DNA of 64,000 nucleotides from Microbispora triticiradicis (GTDB lineage Bacteria; Actinomycetota; Actinomycetes; Streptosporangiales; Streptosporangiaceae). Positions 49,701-58,167 of this stretch are shown piece after piece (within the stretch, counting starts at the first letter, position 1; each line of letters begins with the position of its first letter). Location of the stretch: assembly GCA_003260025.2 (NCBI GenBank), contig QFZU02000037.1:1-64000 (forward strand), written 5' to 3'. Position numbers and translations under genes: made by a program. Below the pieces are notes generated by a model. That model was not told where the DNA came from and did no database searches. It saw nothing but the letters and a program-made list of their open reading frames with translations.

Positions 49701-52700
49701 GTGGACGACGCCCTGATCCCTGGCCTGTACGACTCGCTGCTCACTGAAAAGCTCACCAAAAGCGTCGAGGCGACGCGGCAGATGGGGCACCTCGTGGAGG
49801 TGTCCGAAGTCGACAAAGAAGAGGTAGCCCACCTGCTGGGCCGTTTCGTTGGCGAAACGACAGCCCGAGCTTTGGCCATGCTGAAAGAGCCTCAAGAGCA
49901 AGTTGGTTTAGTCAACCGGCTGCTGAGCCAGTTGATGGAACCCGAGACCGTAGCAGATGGGCCGAACCGGCTGTTGTCGATCGTGCGGGACAGTCCAGGT
50001 GCGAGCGCCCCACTACGCCCGTTGACCTCGCTGTCCGAAGCGGCCTTGTTGACCAACGCTCGCGAGGATCCCAACCTGGCGCACGAGTTGGCGGCCGAGT
50101 TAGTCAGCGCCGACCGCGTGGACCTCTTGTGTGCCTTCGTCAAGTGGTCGGGACTGCGAATCCTGGAACGCTCCCTCGCGGACCTGCAGCGTAGGGGTGT
50201 CCCTCTCAGAGTGATCACGACGACGTACATGGGTGCGACCGAGCGGCGTGCGCTGGACCGACTGGTGCGCGACTTCGGCGCCGAGGTGCGGATCAGTTAC
50301 GAGCAGAACTCCACCCGCCTACACGCCAAGGCATGGCTGCTGCGCCGGGGGACCGGCTTCGACACCGCCTACGTCGGCAGCTCCAATCTCTCCCGGGCGG
50401 CACTGTTGGACGGGCTCGAATGGAACGTACGGCTCTCGTCCGTGACTACCGCTCGGCTGCTGGACAAGTTCGAGGCGACCTTCGACTCCTACTGGAACCG
50501 GCCAGAGTTCGAGCCTTACGACCCGGCAGTTGACGGCGACCGGTTGGATGAGGCGCTGTCCCGATCAAAGGTAGGTCAGCAGCTTTTCGACATCCCCGCC
50601 TTGGTGCCGCATCCTTTTCATCACCAGCGGGAGATGCTGGAAGACCTGGACGTCGAGCGCAGTGTGCACGGTCGGCATCGAAACCTCCTCGTCGCGGCTA
50701 CCGGCACCGGCAAGACGGTAGTAGCGGCTTTCGACTACCGTAACTTGCAGCAGCGGTTGGGCCGCCAGCCGTCACTGCTGTTCGTTGCGCACCGGCGCGA
50801 GATCCTGGCTCAGGCATTGCGCACGTACCGGCAGGTGCTGGCTGTGCCAGATTTCGGTGAGTTGCATGTGGGCGATGAGCGCTCGCGAGACTGGCGGCAC
50901 GTCTTCGCCAGCGTACAGTCGCTCACCGCCATGGGGATCGAGTCGTTCGACCCTGAGCATTTCGACGTAGTCGTCATCGACGAGTTCCACCACGCCGCCG
51001 CTCGTACCTATCGACGGATCATCGATCACCTCAAGCCCAAGGAACTGTTGGGTCTCACCGCAACCCCTGAACGTGCCGATGGCACCTGGGTTCAGGACGA
51101 GTTCTTCGAGGGTCGGATTGCCTCAGAGTTGCGTCTGTGGGACGCACTGGATGCCGACTTGCTCTGCCCGTTCCACTACTTCGGTATCAATGATGAAACC
51201 GACCTCACCAGCATCAAATGGTCGCGCGGCTCCTACGACAGCAATGCGCTCGACAACTTGTTCACTGGTGATGATGTCCGAGCCCGCCTGGTCTTCAATG
51301 CGCTGAACGACAAGGTTAGCAATCTCGCTACTGTGCGTGGCTTGGGCTTCTGCGTGTCAGTACGGCATGCCCGCTTCATGGCTGACTTCTTCACGAGGGC
51401 AGGGTTGCCCTCTCTTGCGGTGGACGGCTCCACCGATGATGCTTCCCGGAAGGCGGCACTGAGGGCGCTGCGGGATGGCGAGGTCCGGTTCCTCTTCGCG
51501 GTCGACCTGTTCAACGAGGGTCTGGACGTACCGGATGTAGATACTCTGCTGCTTCTACGGCCGACCGAGAGTGCAACCATCTTCCTCCAGCAGCTTGGCC
51601 GAGGGCTTCGTCGTACTCCGGACAAAGAGGTGCTAACGGTGCTGGACTTCGTCGGCCAGCACCGGAAGGAGTACCGTTTCGCTAACCGGTTCCAGGCATT
51701 GACCGGGTTCACTCGTGGCAGGCTAGACAAGCAGGTCAAAGACGAGTTCCCGCTGCTGCCGTCGGGCAGTCAGATTGTGCTGGACCGAGTGACCAAGGAT
51801 CGGCTTCTCGCCGAGCTCAAGATTCATCTCGGCGCGACGGTGAGCACACTGACGCAGGAGATCCGTTCCTGTGCGGAGACGTCGCTTATCGCATATCTCG
51901 AAGAGATGGGGCGGGACATCGGCGACCTGTACCGCAACCGAAGGTACTGGACATCGCTCCTTCGTCGGGCCGGCCTGTTGCCCGAGTCTGGCTCGCCGCT
52001 AGAAGAGGCCCTTGGCCGGCGGGTCCGGGCGCTTCTGCACGTGGACGACCGTCGCCGTGGCGAAGCATACGCCCGACTCCTAAGCGCCGACGGCCTGCGC
52101 TACGCGGACTGCTCGTCTACGGACCAGGCCTTTGCGCGAATGCTGTGCTTTTCCTTCTGGCGTGATGGCGGGGACTTCTCTTCCTACGATGAGGCGCTGG
52201 ACCGGCTGCGCGAAGAGCCCGTTCTGTGCGAGGAGATCCGGCAGGTTCTGACCTACGGCATGCACCGCCCGAGGCATGTGGCCCGACCGCTCGATCCGAG
52301 CGTTGGTGCGGTGCCACTCGCGGTCAACGCCCGTTACTCCACGGAGGAAGTGCTCGCCGCGATCGGATGGGCATCGCTTGGTGGGCTGGTGCCGTCCACA
52401 ATGCGCGAGGGTGTTGCCTGGAGCCCTGCCACCCAGTGCGACGCACTATTCGTTACGCTACACAAGAACGAAAAAGAGTTCTCCCCTCAGACCATGTACC
52501 GGGACTACGCGCTCACCCCGCGTCTTTTCCACTGGGAGTCGCAGAACCGGACCAGTTCGCACTCCACTACAGGTCTGCGCTACCAGAACCATGAGGCTGA
52601 GGGCAGCCACGTGCTCCTGTTCACCAGGGAGCGCAAGGAGAACGAGAGCGGCCACCCCGAACCCTTTGTCTTCCACGGCACTGCGCGATACGTGGAACAT

Positions 52701-52787
52701 CGAGGCGAGCGTCCGATGGCTATCACCTGGAAACTCGATGAGGAAATGCCTGCCGACCTATTCCGGAGGGCTGCTATTGCCGGGTAG
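49701..52787 (+). CDS. PLD nuclease-SF2 helicase-DUF3427 protein
   Basis: A 1028-residue protein. The N-terminal phospholipase-D-type nuclease has HAKAWLL (His208) and GSSNLS (about 226). The DEAD/DEAH SF2 motor has Walker A AATGTGKT (about 333), DEFHH (about 427), LTATPER and QQLGRGLRRT (about 630). A C-terminal DUF3427 region (from about 885) includes NPATQ-like SPATQCDALFVTLHKNEKEF and MYRDYALTPRLFHWESQ. This architecture is common in defence islands and resembles standalone restriction-type enzymes. The GTG follows AAGGA. It lies downstream of the caspase fusion but about 450 bp away, with intermediate GC, so it may be a separate module. Confidence 0.87.
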   Translation: MDDALIPGLYDSLLTEKLTKSVEATRQMGHLVEVSEVDKEEVAHLLGRFVGETTARALAMLKEPQEQVGLVNRLLSQLMEPETVADGPNRLLSIVRDSPGASAPLRPLTSLSEAALLTNAREDPNLAHELAAELVSADRVDLLCAFVKWSGLRILERSLADLQRRGVPLRVITTTYMGATERRALDRLVRDFGAEVRISYEQNSTRLHAKAWLLRRGTGFDTAYVGSSNLSRAALLDGLEWNVRLSSVTTARLLDKFEATFDSYWNRPEFEPYDPAVDGDRLDEALSRSKVGQQLFDIPALVPHPFHHQREMLEDLDVERSVHGRHRNLLVAATGTGKTVVAAFDYRNLQQRLGRQPSLLFVAHRREILAQALRTYRQVLAVPDFGELHVGDERSRDWRHVFASVQSLTAMGIESFDPEHFDVVVIDEFHHAAARTYRRIIDHLKPKELLGLTATPERADGTWVQDEFFEGRIASELRLWDALDADLLCPFHYFGINDETDLTSIKWSRGSYDSNALDNLFTGDDVRARLVFNALNDKVSNLATVRGLGFCVSVRHARFMADFFTRAGLPSLAVDGSTDDASRKAALRALRDGEVRFLFAVDLFNEGLDVPDVDTLLLLRPTESATIFLQQLGRGLRRTPDKEVLTVLDFVGQHRKEYRFANRFQALTGFTRGRLDKQVKDEFPLLPSGSQIVLDRVTKDRLLAELKIHLGATVSTLTQEIRSCAETSLIAYLEEMGRDIGDLYRNRRYWTSLLRRAGLLPESGSPLEEALGRRVRALLHVDDRRRGEAYARLLSADGLRYADCSSTDQAFARMLCFSFWRDGGDFSSYDEALDRLREEPVLCEEIRQVLTYGMHRPRHVARPLDPSVGAVPLAVNARYSTEEVLAAIGWASLGGLVPSTMREGVAWSPATQCDALFVTLHKNEKEFSPQTMYRDYALTPRLFHWESQNRTSSHSTTGLRYQNHEAEGSHVLLFTRERKENESGHPEPFVFHGTARYVEHRGERPMAITWKLDEEMPADLFRRAAIAG

Positions 52788-52817
52788 GTCCGAGTGAAGC
52801 TATTCAGTTCTCTCATA

Positions 52818-52839
52818 CGGTCGGCGACTTCGCCGACCG
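52818..52839. terminator. Hairpin after the helicase gene
   Basis: Perfect 10-bp arms CGGTCGGCGA and TCGCCGACCG separated by CT. It starts 31 bases after the helicase stop and lies before the convergent secreted-protein gene. Likely transcription terminator. Confidence 0.7.
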
Positions 52840-52939
52840 GCTGTCGGTCGCACCGAGTTGCCGTCGCCTCGCCCATCTGTCGGCGGGTATCGAGGGGCCC
52901 GGCCGGATCGGGGCCTGCCCGACCCGGCCGGGTTAGGGA

Positions 52940-54049
52940 TCAAAGTTCGGACACCCAGTACGGCTCCACGTCCATCCAGCCGTTCCCTCTCGCGCCGTTC
53001 AGGCGGCCGCGGCTGGTGGTGGACAGCGTGTACCAGGAGTCCACATAGTCGGGATCGTCGGTCCACCAGGAGGTGGGGATGGCGGAGATGATGGCGTTGA
53101 CCAGCGGGATATAGGTGCCGGCGTCGGCGATGGTGAGCAGCGCGGTGATGATCGCCTGAGCCAGTTGCTGGTAGTTGGTGTCGCCGTCGTCCTCCATCAT
53201 CACGACGTCGGCCAGGTTGTACTTGTAGCCGTTGAAGTGGACCAGTAGCTGGTTGGGGTAGTAGGTCGTGCCGTCGTCGTCCAGGTAGGGCATCTGGACG
53301 ATGGTGACGGTCGCCTTGCCGTCCAGGCCGAAACCGCCGACGACGCTGTAGATCTCAGCGGCTCCCTTGATCCACGGCTCCTCGTCGTCCGACAGCCGGA
53401 CCGCGTCGATCTTGGTGGCCCAGTAGCCGCCCGACGACTGGACGGTCGCGAGTGGCTTGGCCTCGGTCACCCCACCGCGGGAAAGGGTCTTGCGCATGAG
53501 GTCGATCCCCATGGGCAACGCTTTGGCCACGTCGACCTCGACCACCAGCACCGGCCGCTCAGGCGCCACGGCGGGGTCGAGGGTCACCTTCCCACCGAGC
53601 GGGTCGTATGCGGTGATCGAGGCGACCTCGTCGTCTGTGGGCGCCGCCGCTACCAGCGGCACCTCACCGCGGGACAGTCCGGCGTGCATCGCGTCGGTGG
53701 CAACGCGCAGTTGCAGCAGTGAGCCGCTGTTCGCGGGGAGGCCCTTGGCGGCGAGCACGGCATGGTTGGCCGTGCGGGCGGCCTGGGCAAGGCCCGTGTT
53801 CGCGGTGAGCGTCAGCAGGTCCGCGGGCGCCGAGGCGGTGGCCGACACGGCGCGGTCGCGGACCTTCCTGTCAGCCAGGGCGCTTGCGACCTGCGCGGCG
53901 AGACGGTCGGTGGCGGCGGACACCGTGCCGCTGGCGGCGGAAGCCGAGGAGGAGGCGGGCGCCGGATCGGTGGGAGAGGCCAGGGCCGTTCCGCTGGACA
54001 GGGCCAGCGCGGCCGCCATGGCGATGGCGGCAGTGAGGACTCGGGTCAC
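52940..54049 (-). CDS. Secreted DUF3103-like protein
   Basis: A 369-residue exported protein. The GTG start after GAAGGAGA gives a signal peptide (TAAIAMAAALALSSGTALA). The mature protein has GLPANSGSLLQLRV, PVLVVEVDVAKALPMGIDLMRK, EPWIKGAAEIYSVVGGFG and a C-terminal WWTDDPDYVDSWYTL...GWMDVEPYWV, the pattern of secreted DUF3103 proteins. Function unknown. There are only weak promoter candidates upstream. It is convergent with the helicase gene. Confidence 0.78.
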   Translation of the reverse strand: MTRVLTAAIAMAAALALSSGTALASPTDPAPASSSASAASGTVSAATDRLAAQVASALADRKVRDRAVSATASAPADLLTLTANTGLAQAARTANHAVLAAKGLPANSGSLLQLRVATDAMHAGLSRGEVPLVAAAPTDDEVASITAYDPLGGKVTLDPAVAPERPVLVVEVDVAKALPMGIDLMRKTLSRGGVTEAKPLATVQSSGGYWATKIDAVRLSDDEEPWIKGAAEIYSVVGGFGLDGKATVTIVQMPYLDDDGTTYYPNQLLVHFNGYKYNLADVVMMEDDGDTNYQQLAQAIITALLTIADAGTYIPLVNAIISAIPTSWWTDDPDYVDSWYTLSTTSRGRLNGARGNGWMDVEPYWVSEL

Positions 54050-54659
54050 GAGTCTTCTCCTTCGGTCAGAGTTCCGGCCGGTAGGGGTGTCGGGCCGGAG
54101 GGCGAGACAGTTGGAGACTGACAAGTCCTGACAGTTCGTGAAATGTAGAAACCTGCCGATGACCGCTCCGCCATTCAGTGCGGCTTTACGCTTTTCTGAC
54201 CGGTTCCGTCAACCGATGATGTTATGAATCTGAACACCTGCCCGCGGCCTGCGGCATTGTGCCGATACCTCGCCACGCTTTGATCGCACGATTGCGGATC
54301 ATGGCGACGTACATGTTGCCGCGCCCGCGCTCCGCGAGATTCCGGTGACGCGCGGCCGGCTCGGCCATCACCGCCCGCGCCTCGCCTTTCGGCGCCGTCA
54401 GTGGTTCGGACCGTGGCGCCCATCTCGAGGCCCTCACACTTCGGCATCGGTGAACGAGTTATTTGCTTCCGGCATGGGCATGACGAGTCGCCGCAGGGGT
54501 TGCAACCGCTGGTCGAGCAGTTTGCTCAACCATGTTGCTGACGGCGTCGACAGGGGAGCATCCTGATCGGGAGCACCAAGTGTGCGCGACTCGTTACTGT
54601 GCGCGTCAATCGGTGCTCTAGTGATCCTGTCCGGCCCTCACCTCAAGAGGACTGACGCG
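54050..54659. other. Gene-poor intergenic region
   Basis: About 610 bases. Frames here lack codon bias and match nothing recognised. The left end holds the leader of the DUF3103-like gene (a leftward TTGACG near 54210 is a weak -35 candidate). The right end leads into a truncated regulator fragment. No repeats or RNA genes were seen. Confidence 0.6.
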
Positions 54660-54743
54660 ATGCCCCGCCCGACGTTGTTCCGGCTTCTGGTCCAGGAGCG
54701 CCACTGGGACGGCTGGGTGGTGTTCTGCGACCGCTTTGAGTGA
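54660..54743 (+). pseudogene. N-terminal remnant of an actinobacterial XRE-type regulator
   Basis: ATG behind AGAGGA, reading MPRPTLFRLLVQERHWDGW then VVFCDRFE and a TGA after 27 codons. This is the usual start of a family of actinobacterial HTH/TPR regulators (about 400 residues), and the rest is absent. It could be expressed as a short peptide, but truncation is simpler. It lies 52 bases before the RiPP-like peptide gene. Confidence 0.6.
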
Positions 54744-54795
54744 GCGCTCCGAACAGGCAGACGACGTGGTTCCCCTGATTGAAGGAGTTCGCAGC

Positions 54796-54915
54796 ATGCC
54801 AAAGGATGAGGGGCAGAAACCGTCGAGCAAGCCCTTCACACCCGAGGAGCCGACGCCGGACGGGGACCGCCCCAACCCTGGGGGCGGTCAGCACGAGAAG
54901 CCCCAGGGCAAGTGA
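54796..54915 (+). CDS. 39-residue putative RiPP precursor (imiditide-like)
   Basis: A small hydrophilic peptide with an excellent GAAGGAG site 8 bases before the ATG. It starts MPKDEGQKPSSKPFTPEEP, continues TPDGDRPNPGGG and ends QHEKPQGK. It contains one Asp-Gly (residues 22-23), the sequence most prone to aspartimide formation, and many Pro/Lys. Its stop is 1 base before the GTG of a protein-isoaspartate methyltransferase homologue, so the pair is co-translated. PIMT-only pairs of this kind make imiditides, RiPPs with a backbone aspartimide. No Cys, Ser/Thr-rich core or protease is present. Assignment rests on context. Confidence 0.65.
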   Translation: MPKDEGQKPSSKPFTPEEPTPDGDRPNPGGGQHEKPQGK

Positions 54916-54916
54916 C

Positions 54917-56020
54917 GTGACGAGCAACGCGCACCTGATCGCTCAGCTCGAGGGCCTCGACTCGCGATGGGCGGACGCCATGCGGGCGGTGCCGCGTCAC
55001 CTCTTCATCCCTGACCGGGCATGGTGCTCTCCTGACGACGGGCCGGGCTATCTGATCGACCGGATCGCCGACCCGGACGGGTGGATGGACGCCGTCTACT
55101 CGAACACGGCGATCGTCACCCAGCTTGACGACGGGACGAGCGAGCTGAGCGCGGGAAGCGGGGACTACACCTCGTCATGCTCCATGCCCAGCATCGTCGC
55201 GGCGGGCCTGGACCTGCTCGATCCCTACGACGGTGACGAGGTCCTGGAGATCGGTACGGGAACCGGCTGGACGGCGGGCCTACTGGCCCATCGCCTCGGC
55301 GACGGCAACGTCACCAGTGTCGAGATAGATCAGGCCGTCCTCACCGCAGCGACCTTGAACCTCAAGAACGCCGGGCGTCTTCCCCGGCTCGTCCTGGGGG
55401 ATGGGAGTGCCGGGTGGCCAGATGGTGAGCCCTATGACCGCGTCCACGTCACCTGCGGCGTCGATGAGGTGCCCCATGCCTGGGTCGAGCAGACGCGTCC
55501 GGCGGGCCTGATCGTTTTCCCCTGGATGCCTCGGTGGGAGGCCGGTCACCTGACCAGACTGACCGTGACCGGGGACGGCACGGCTGTGGGGAGGTTCTAC
55601 CGGGGCTGTTCCTTCATGATGCTGCGGTCGCAACGACGGGGCGTACCAAAGGCGGCGGGCGACTACCGGGAGTCGTCAACCTACCTCGACCCCCGCCGGA
55701 TCGTACGCTCCTCGGGCGGTGCCGATGTGGCGGTCGCGGGCATGATTCCCGACCTGAACGGCCGGCACGCCGATGAGGACAACGGCGAGTTCCACCTGTG
55801 GCTGTGGTCGGACGACTCCGACGCTCAGGTGCACTACTCGCCTGAGTACAAGCGCGTGGCCGTTCTCCAGAGAGGGCCGCGTGATCTCTGGAACGAACTT
55901 GAGGCCGCGTTCCTGTGGTGGGTCTCCTCCGGTTCCCCGGGCCGTGACCGGTTCGGCCTGATCGTCACGCCGGAGGGCCAACACGTCTGGCTCGACTCCC
56001 CGGAGAACGTGATCAGGTAG
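54917..56020 (+). CDS. Protein-L-isoaspartate O-methyltransferase homologue (RiPP-type)
   Basis: A 367-residue SAM methyltransferase. PIMT-type N-terminus (DSRWADAMRAVPRHLFIPDRAW), SAM motif VLEIGTGTGWTAGLLAHRLG, post-motif VTSVEIDQAVL, and YDRVHVTCGVDEVPHAWVEQ in the active region. A C-terminal extension of about 130 residues (from GCSFMMLRSQ) is not in housekeeping PIMT and is typical of RiPP-associated homologues. The GTG start lies 1 base after the small peptide gene. Expected reaction: methylate an Asp side chain of the peptide, which then closes to an aspartimide. Confidence 0.82.
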   Translation: MTSNAHLIAQLEGLDSRWADAMRAVPRHLFIPDRAWCSPDDGPGYLIDRIADPDGWMDAVYSNTAIVTQLDDGTSELSAGSGDYTSSCSMPSIVAAGLDLLDPYDGDEVLEIGTGTGWTAGLLAHRLGDGNVTSVEIDQAVLTAATLNLKNAGRLPRLVLGDGSAGWPDGEPYDRVHVTCGVDEVPHAWVEQTRPAGLIVFPWMPRWEAGHLTRLTVTGDGTAVGRFYRGCSFMMLRSQRRGVPKAAGDYRESSTYLDPRRIVRSSGGADVAVAGMIPDLNGRHADEDNGEFHLWLWSDDSDAQVHYSPEYKRVAVLQRGPRDLWNELEAAFLWWVSSGSPGRDRFGLIVTPEGQHVWLDSPENVIR

Positions 56021-56095
56021 GCGCTTTCGGAACTGGGCGCGGCGGCATGGCTGACGATCCCGCCACCTTCACAGTAGGCACCCTGACCAGGGAAC

Positions 56096-56124
56096 TTGAG
56101 CGAGTGCTCAAATCGGCCTACTCT
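56096..56124 (+). promoter_or_regulatory. Promoter with embedded TetR-type operator copy 1
   Basis: TTGAGC (-35, 56096-56101), a 17-base spacer and TACTCT (-10, 56119-56124). The -35 forms the left arm of TTGAGC-GAGT-GCTCAA (56096-56111), a perfect palindrome. Repressor binding would cover the -35. Confidence 0.75.
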
Positions 56125-56128
56125 CGCG

Positions 56129-56146
56129 TTTGAGCGACTGCTCAAA
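56129..56146. promoter_or_regulatory. TetR-type operator copy 2: TTTGAGC-GACT-GCTCAAA
   Basis: Perfect 7-bp arms, same core as the copy 34 bases upstream. It starts 5 bases after the -10 box, over the likely transcription start, and ends 16 bases before the first gene of the operon. The probable ligand is the TetR protein encoded third in the operon (autoregulation). Confidence 0.78.
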
Positions 56147-56162
56147 ACTGTGGAGGTGGCTT

Positions 56163-56846
56163 GTGGGTCGCTTCGTGTATGTCGAGTGCTTGATCCGAGC
56201 GGACATGGGTGCTCTCTGGGAGCTGACGCAGGCTCCTGACCAGCATCAACGGTGGGATCTGCGGTTCACCGAGATCGACTACCTGCCGCGCGCCGACGGC
56301 GAACCGCAGTGGTTCCGGTACGCCATCAGGTTGCTGCCGGGGCTTGTCATCACCGGTGCCGGCGTCACGGCGGGAGACCGGCTCGACCCCGACGACAGGA
56401 CGTCCGCGCTGCGGTTCGCCTCGGCGCATCCGCTGTCGCCGATCCGCTCGGGCTCCGGCTACTGGCGATACGTCCAGACCCCCGACGGCGTCCGCTTCCT
56501 CACCCGGTACGGCTATCGCCCCGGCTGGGGACGGGCCGTGGACCTCGTCTTCCGGCCGCTCATCGGCTGGGCGACCGCGTGGTCCTTCGACCGGCTCCGG
56601 CTCTGGCTGGAGACAGGAAGAACGCCCGAGCGCTCCCTGTGGCAGGCCCTCGCCGAGGTGTGCGTACGCGTGCTCGTCACCGCCACGGCCACAGCGCTGG
56701 CCCCACCGGCGGCCGCCGTACTGGTCGCGGCGCTGGCGGTCCTCCTGCCGCCGCTGCCCGGAACCCCCGCGGCCCGCCGCTGCCTGCGCTACCCGCCCCA
56801 ACCAATGGCGGCAAAAGCCCCGCTGCCCGAACTGGAGACCCCATGA
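56163..56846 (+). CDS. SRPBCC-like protein with C-terminal membrane segment
   Basis: A 227-residue protein. The N-terminus (FVYVECLIRADMGALWELTQAPDQHQRWDLRFTEIDYLPR) has the SRPBCC/polyketide-cyclase-like pattern that binds hydrophobic ligands. Near the C-terminus a hydrophobic stretch (LVTATATALAPPAAAVLVAALAVLLPPL) could anchor it in the membrane. The GTG has GGAGG 7 bases upstream. Its stop overlaps the DUF4166 start. First gene of a TetR-controlled three-gene operon. Confidence 0.8.
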   Translation: MGRFVYVECLIRADMGALWELTQAPDQHQRWDLRFTEIDYLPRADGEPQWFRYAIRLLPGLVITGAGVTAGDRLDPDDRTSALRFASAHPLSPIRSGSGYWRYVQTPDGVRFLTRYGYRPGWGRAVDLVFRPLIGWATAWSFDRLRLWLETGRTPERSLWQALAEVCVRVLVTATATALAPPAAAVLVAALAVLLPPLPGTPAARRCLRYPPQPMAAKAPLPELETP

Positions 56847-57520
56847 CCTCGATCTTCGAACGTACCCTCGGCGCCGACTTCGCCCGCCTGCATCCGCAGT
56901 TACGCCGCCGCTTCGGCGTCAGCGTGACCGGCGGGCGGGCCTGCGTCGGCACCGGAACGATGGACCACATCTGGCATGCCGCGTTCACCCGGCCGTTCCT
57001 GGCCCTGGGCACCAGGCGCAACATCCTGGTCCCCGAGAAGGGCCGGCGGGTGCCGTTCACCATCGAGAACTACCCGTACGTCGACTCCCACGGACGCGAG
57101 ACCGTCACCTTCGTCCGCACCTTCGACCTGCCCCGACGGCGGCGGAGGTTCGACGCCACGATGGTGTACGACCACGAGCGGCGCGGCATCGTCGACTATC
57201 TCGGCTCGCACCAGCACCTGGCGGTCGACCTGGACATGTCGGTGGACGAGCACGGGGGCCTCGTCATCCGGTCCGGCGAGTTCCGCCTGCACGAGGGGCT
57301 CGTCTCCTGCCGCCTCCCCGGCTCCGTGACCGGGACCGCCGTCGTCAGGGAGTCGTACGACGACGACGCCGGGCTGTTCCGCGTCGGCGTCACCGTCTCC
57401 AACGCGAAGCTCGGCCCGCTGTTCGGCTATTGGGGGGCGTTCCGGGCGCGCTACGTCGACGTCATGGAGCACGGCGTACCCGCTACGGTGAAGCCGCGGC
57501 GCGAAGAGGTACGCCGCTGA
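56843..57520 (+). CDS. DUF4166 family protein
   Basis: A 225-residue protein with the DUF4166 pattern: SIFERTLGADFARLHPQLRRRFGVS, GTGTMDHIWHA, TIENYPYVDSHGRETVTFVRTF and a YWGAFRARYVDV end. Function unknown; the family is common in actinomycetes beside SRPBCC-like proteins and TetR regulators. Start overlaps the previous stop (ATGA). Confidence 0.85.
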   Translation: MTSIFERTLGADFARLHPQLRRRFGVSVTGGRACVGTGTMDHIWHAAFTRPFLALGTRRNILVPEKGRRVPFTIENYPYVDSHGRETVTFVRTFDLPRRRRRFDATMVYDHERRGIVDYLGSHQHLAVDLDMSVDEHGGLVIRSGEFRLHEGLVSCRLPGSVTGTAVVRESYDDDAGLFRVGVTVSNAKLGPLFGYWGAFRARYVDVMEHGVPATVKPRREEVRR

Positions 57521-57530
57521 GGGAGTGACG

Positions 57531-58166
57531 ATGGGCGACACCCGCACGAGGCTGCTCGAAGGAGCACTGCAGACCCTGCGTACGCAGGGAATCGCGGGAG
57601 CCTCCGCGCGGGCCGTCGCCGCCGCCGCCGGGGTCAACCAGGCGCTGGTCTTCTACCACTTCGGCACCGTCGACGACCTCCTCACCGCGGCCCTGCGGTA
57701 CGGCTCGGAGCAGCGGGTGACGGTCTACCGCGAGCGGTTCGCGGCCGTGACCTCGCTCCGCGAACTGCTCGACCTCGGCCGCTCGCTGCACGCCGAGGAG
57801 CGCGAGGCAGGGAACCTCGCCGTCCTCGCCCAGATGCTCGCGGGCAGCCAGATGGACGGCAGGCTCGCCCCCGCCACCGCGGCCGGCCTCGGTATGTGGG
57901 TCGCCGAGGTCGAAGAGGTGCTCCAAAGGGTGCTGACCGGCACGCCGCTCGCCGAGTTCGTGGACGTCGCCGGGCTCGCCCGCGCCACCGCGGCCGCCTT
58001 CGTCGGCCTCGAACTGTATGAGGGAGTCGACGAGGACGGCGCGAAGCGTGCGTTCGACAGCCTGGAGCAGCTCGCCGGCCTGGTCGCGGCGCTGGACGAC
58101 ATGGGCCCGTTGGTCCGCCGTACGGTCCGGGCCCGGCTCCGCAAGGCCAACTCCACCGAAAGGTGA
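57531..58166 (+). CDS. TetR/AcrR-family regulator
   Basis: A 211-residue regulator. The HTH is TRTRLLEGALQTLRTQGIAGASARAVAAAAGVNQALVFYHFG, and the ligand domain is all helical. The ATG at 57531 (GGGAG 5 bases upstream) is preferred to the GTG at 57525. Last gene of the operon, and the likely owner of the two TTGAGC-N4-GCTCAA operators. Confidence 0.9.
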   Translation: MGDTRTRLLEGALQTLRTQGIAGASARAVAAAAGVNQALVFYHFGTVDDLLTAALRYGSEQRVTVYRERFAAVTSLRELLDLGRSLHAEEREAGNLAVLAQMLAGSQMDGRLAPATAAGLGMWVAEVEEVLQRVLTGTPLAEFVDVAGLARATAAAFVGLELYEGVDEDGAKRAFDSLEQLAGLVAALDDMGPLVRRTVRARLRKANSTER

Positions 58167-58167
58167 G

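Noticed and set aside
54643-54927. Reverse frames opposite the RiPP-like peptide
   Set aside because: They are antisense shadows of the peptide and regulator fragment, and lack plausible starts.
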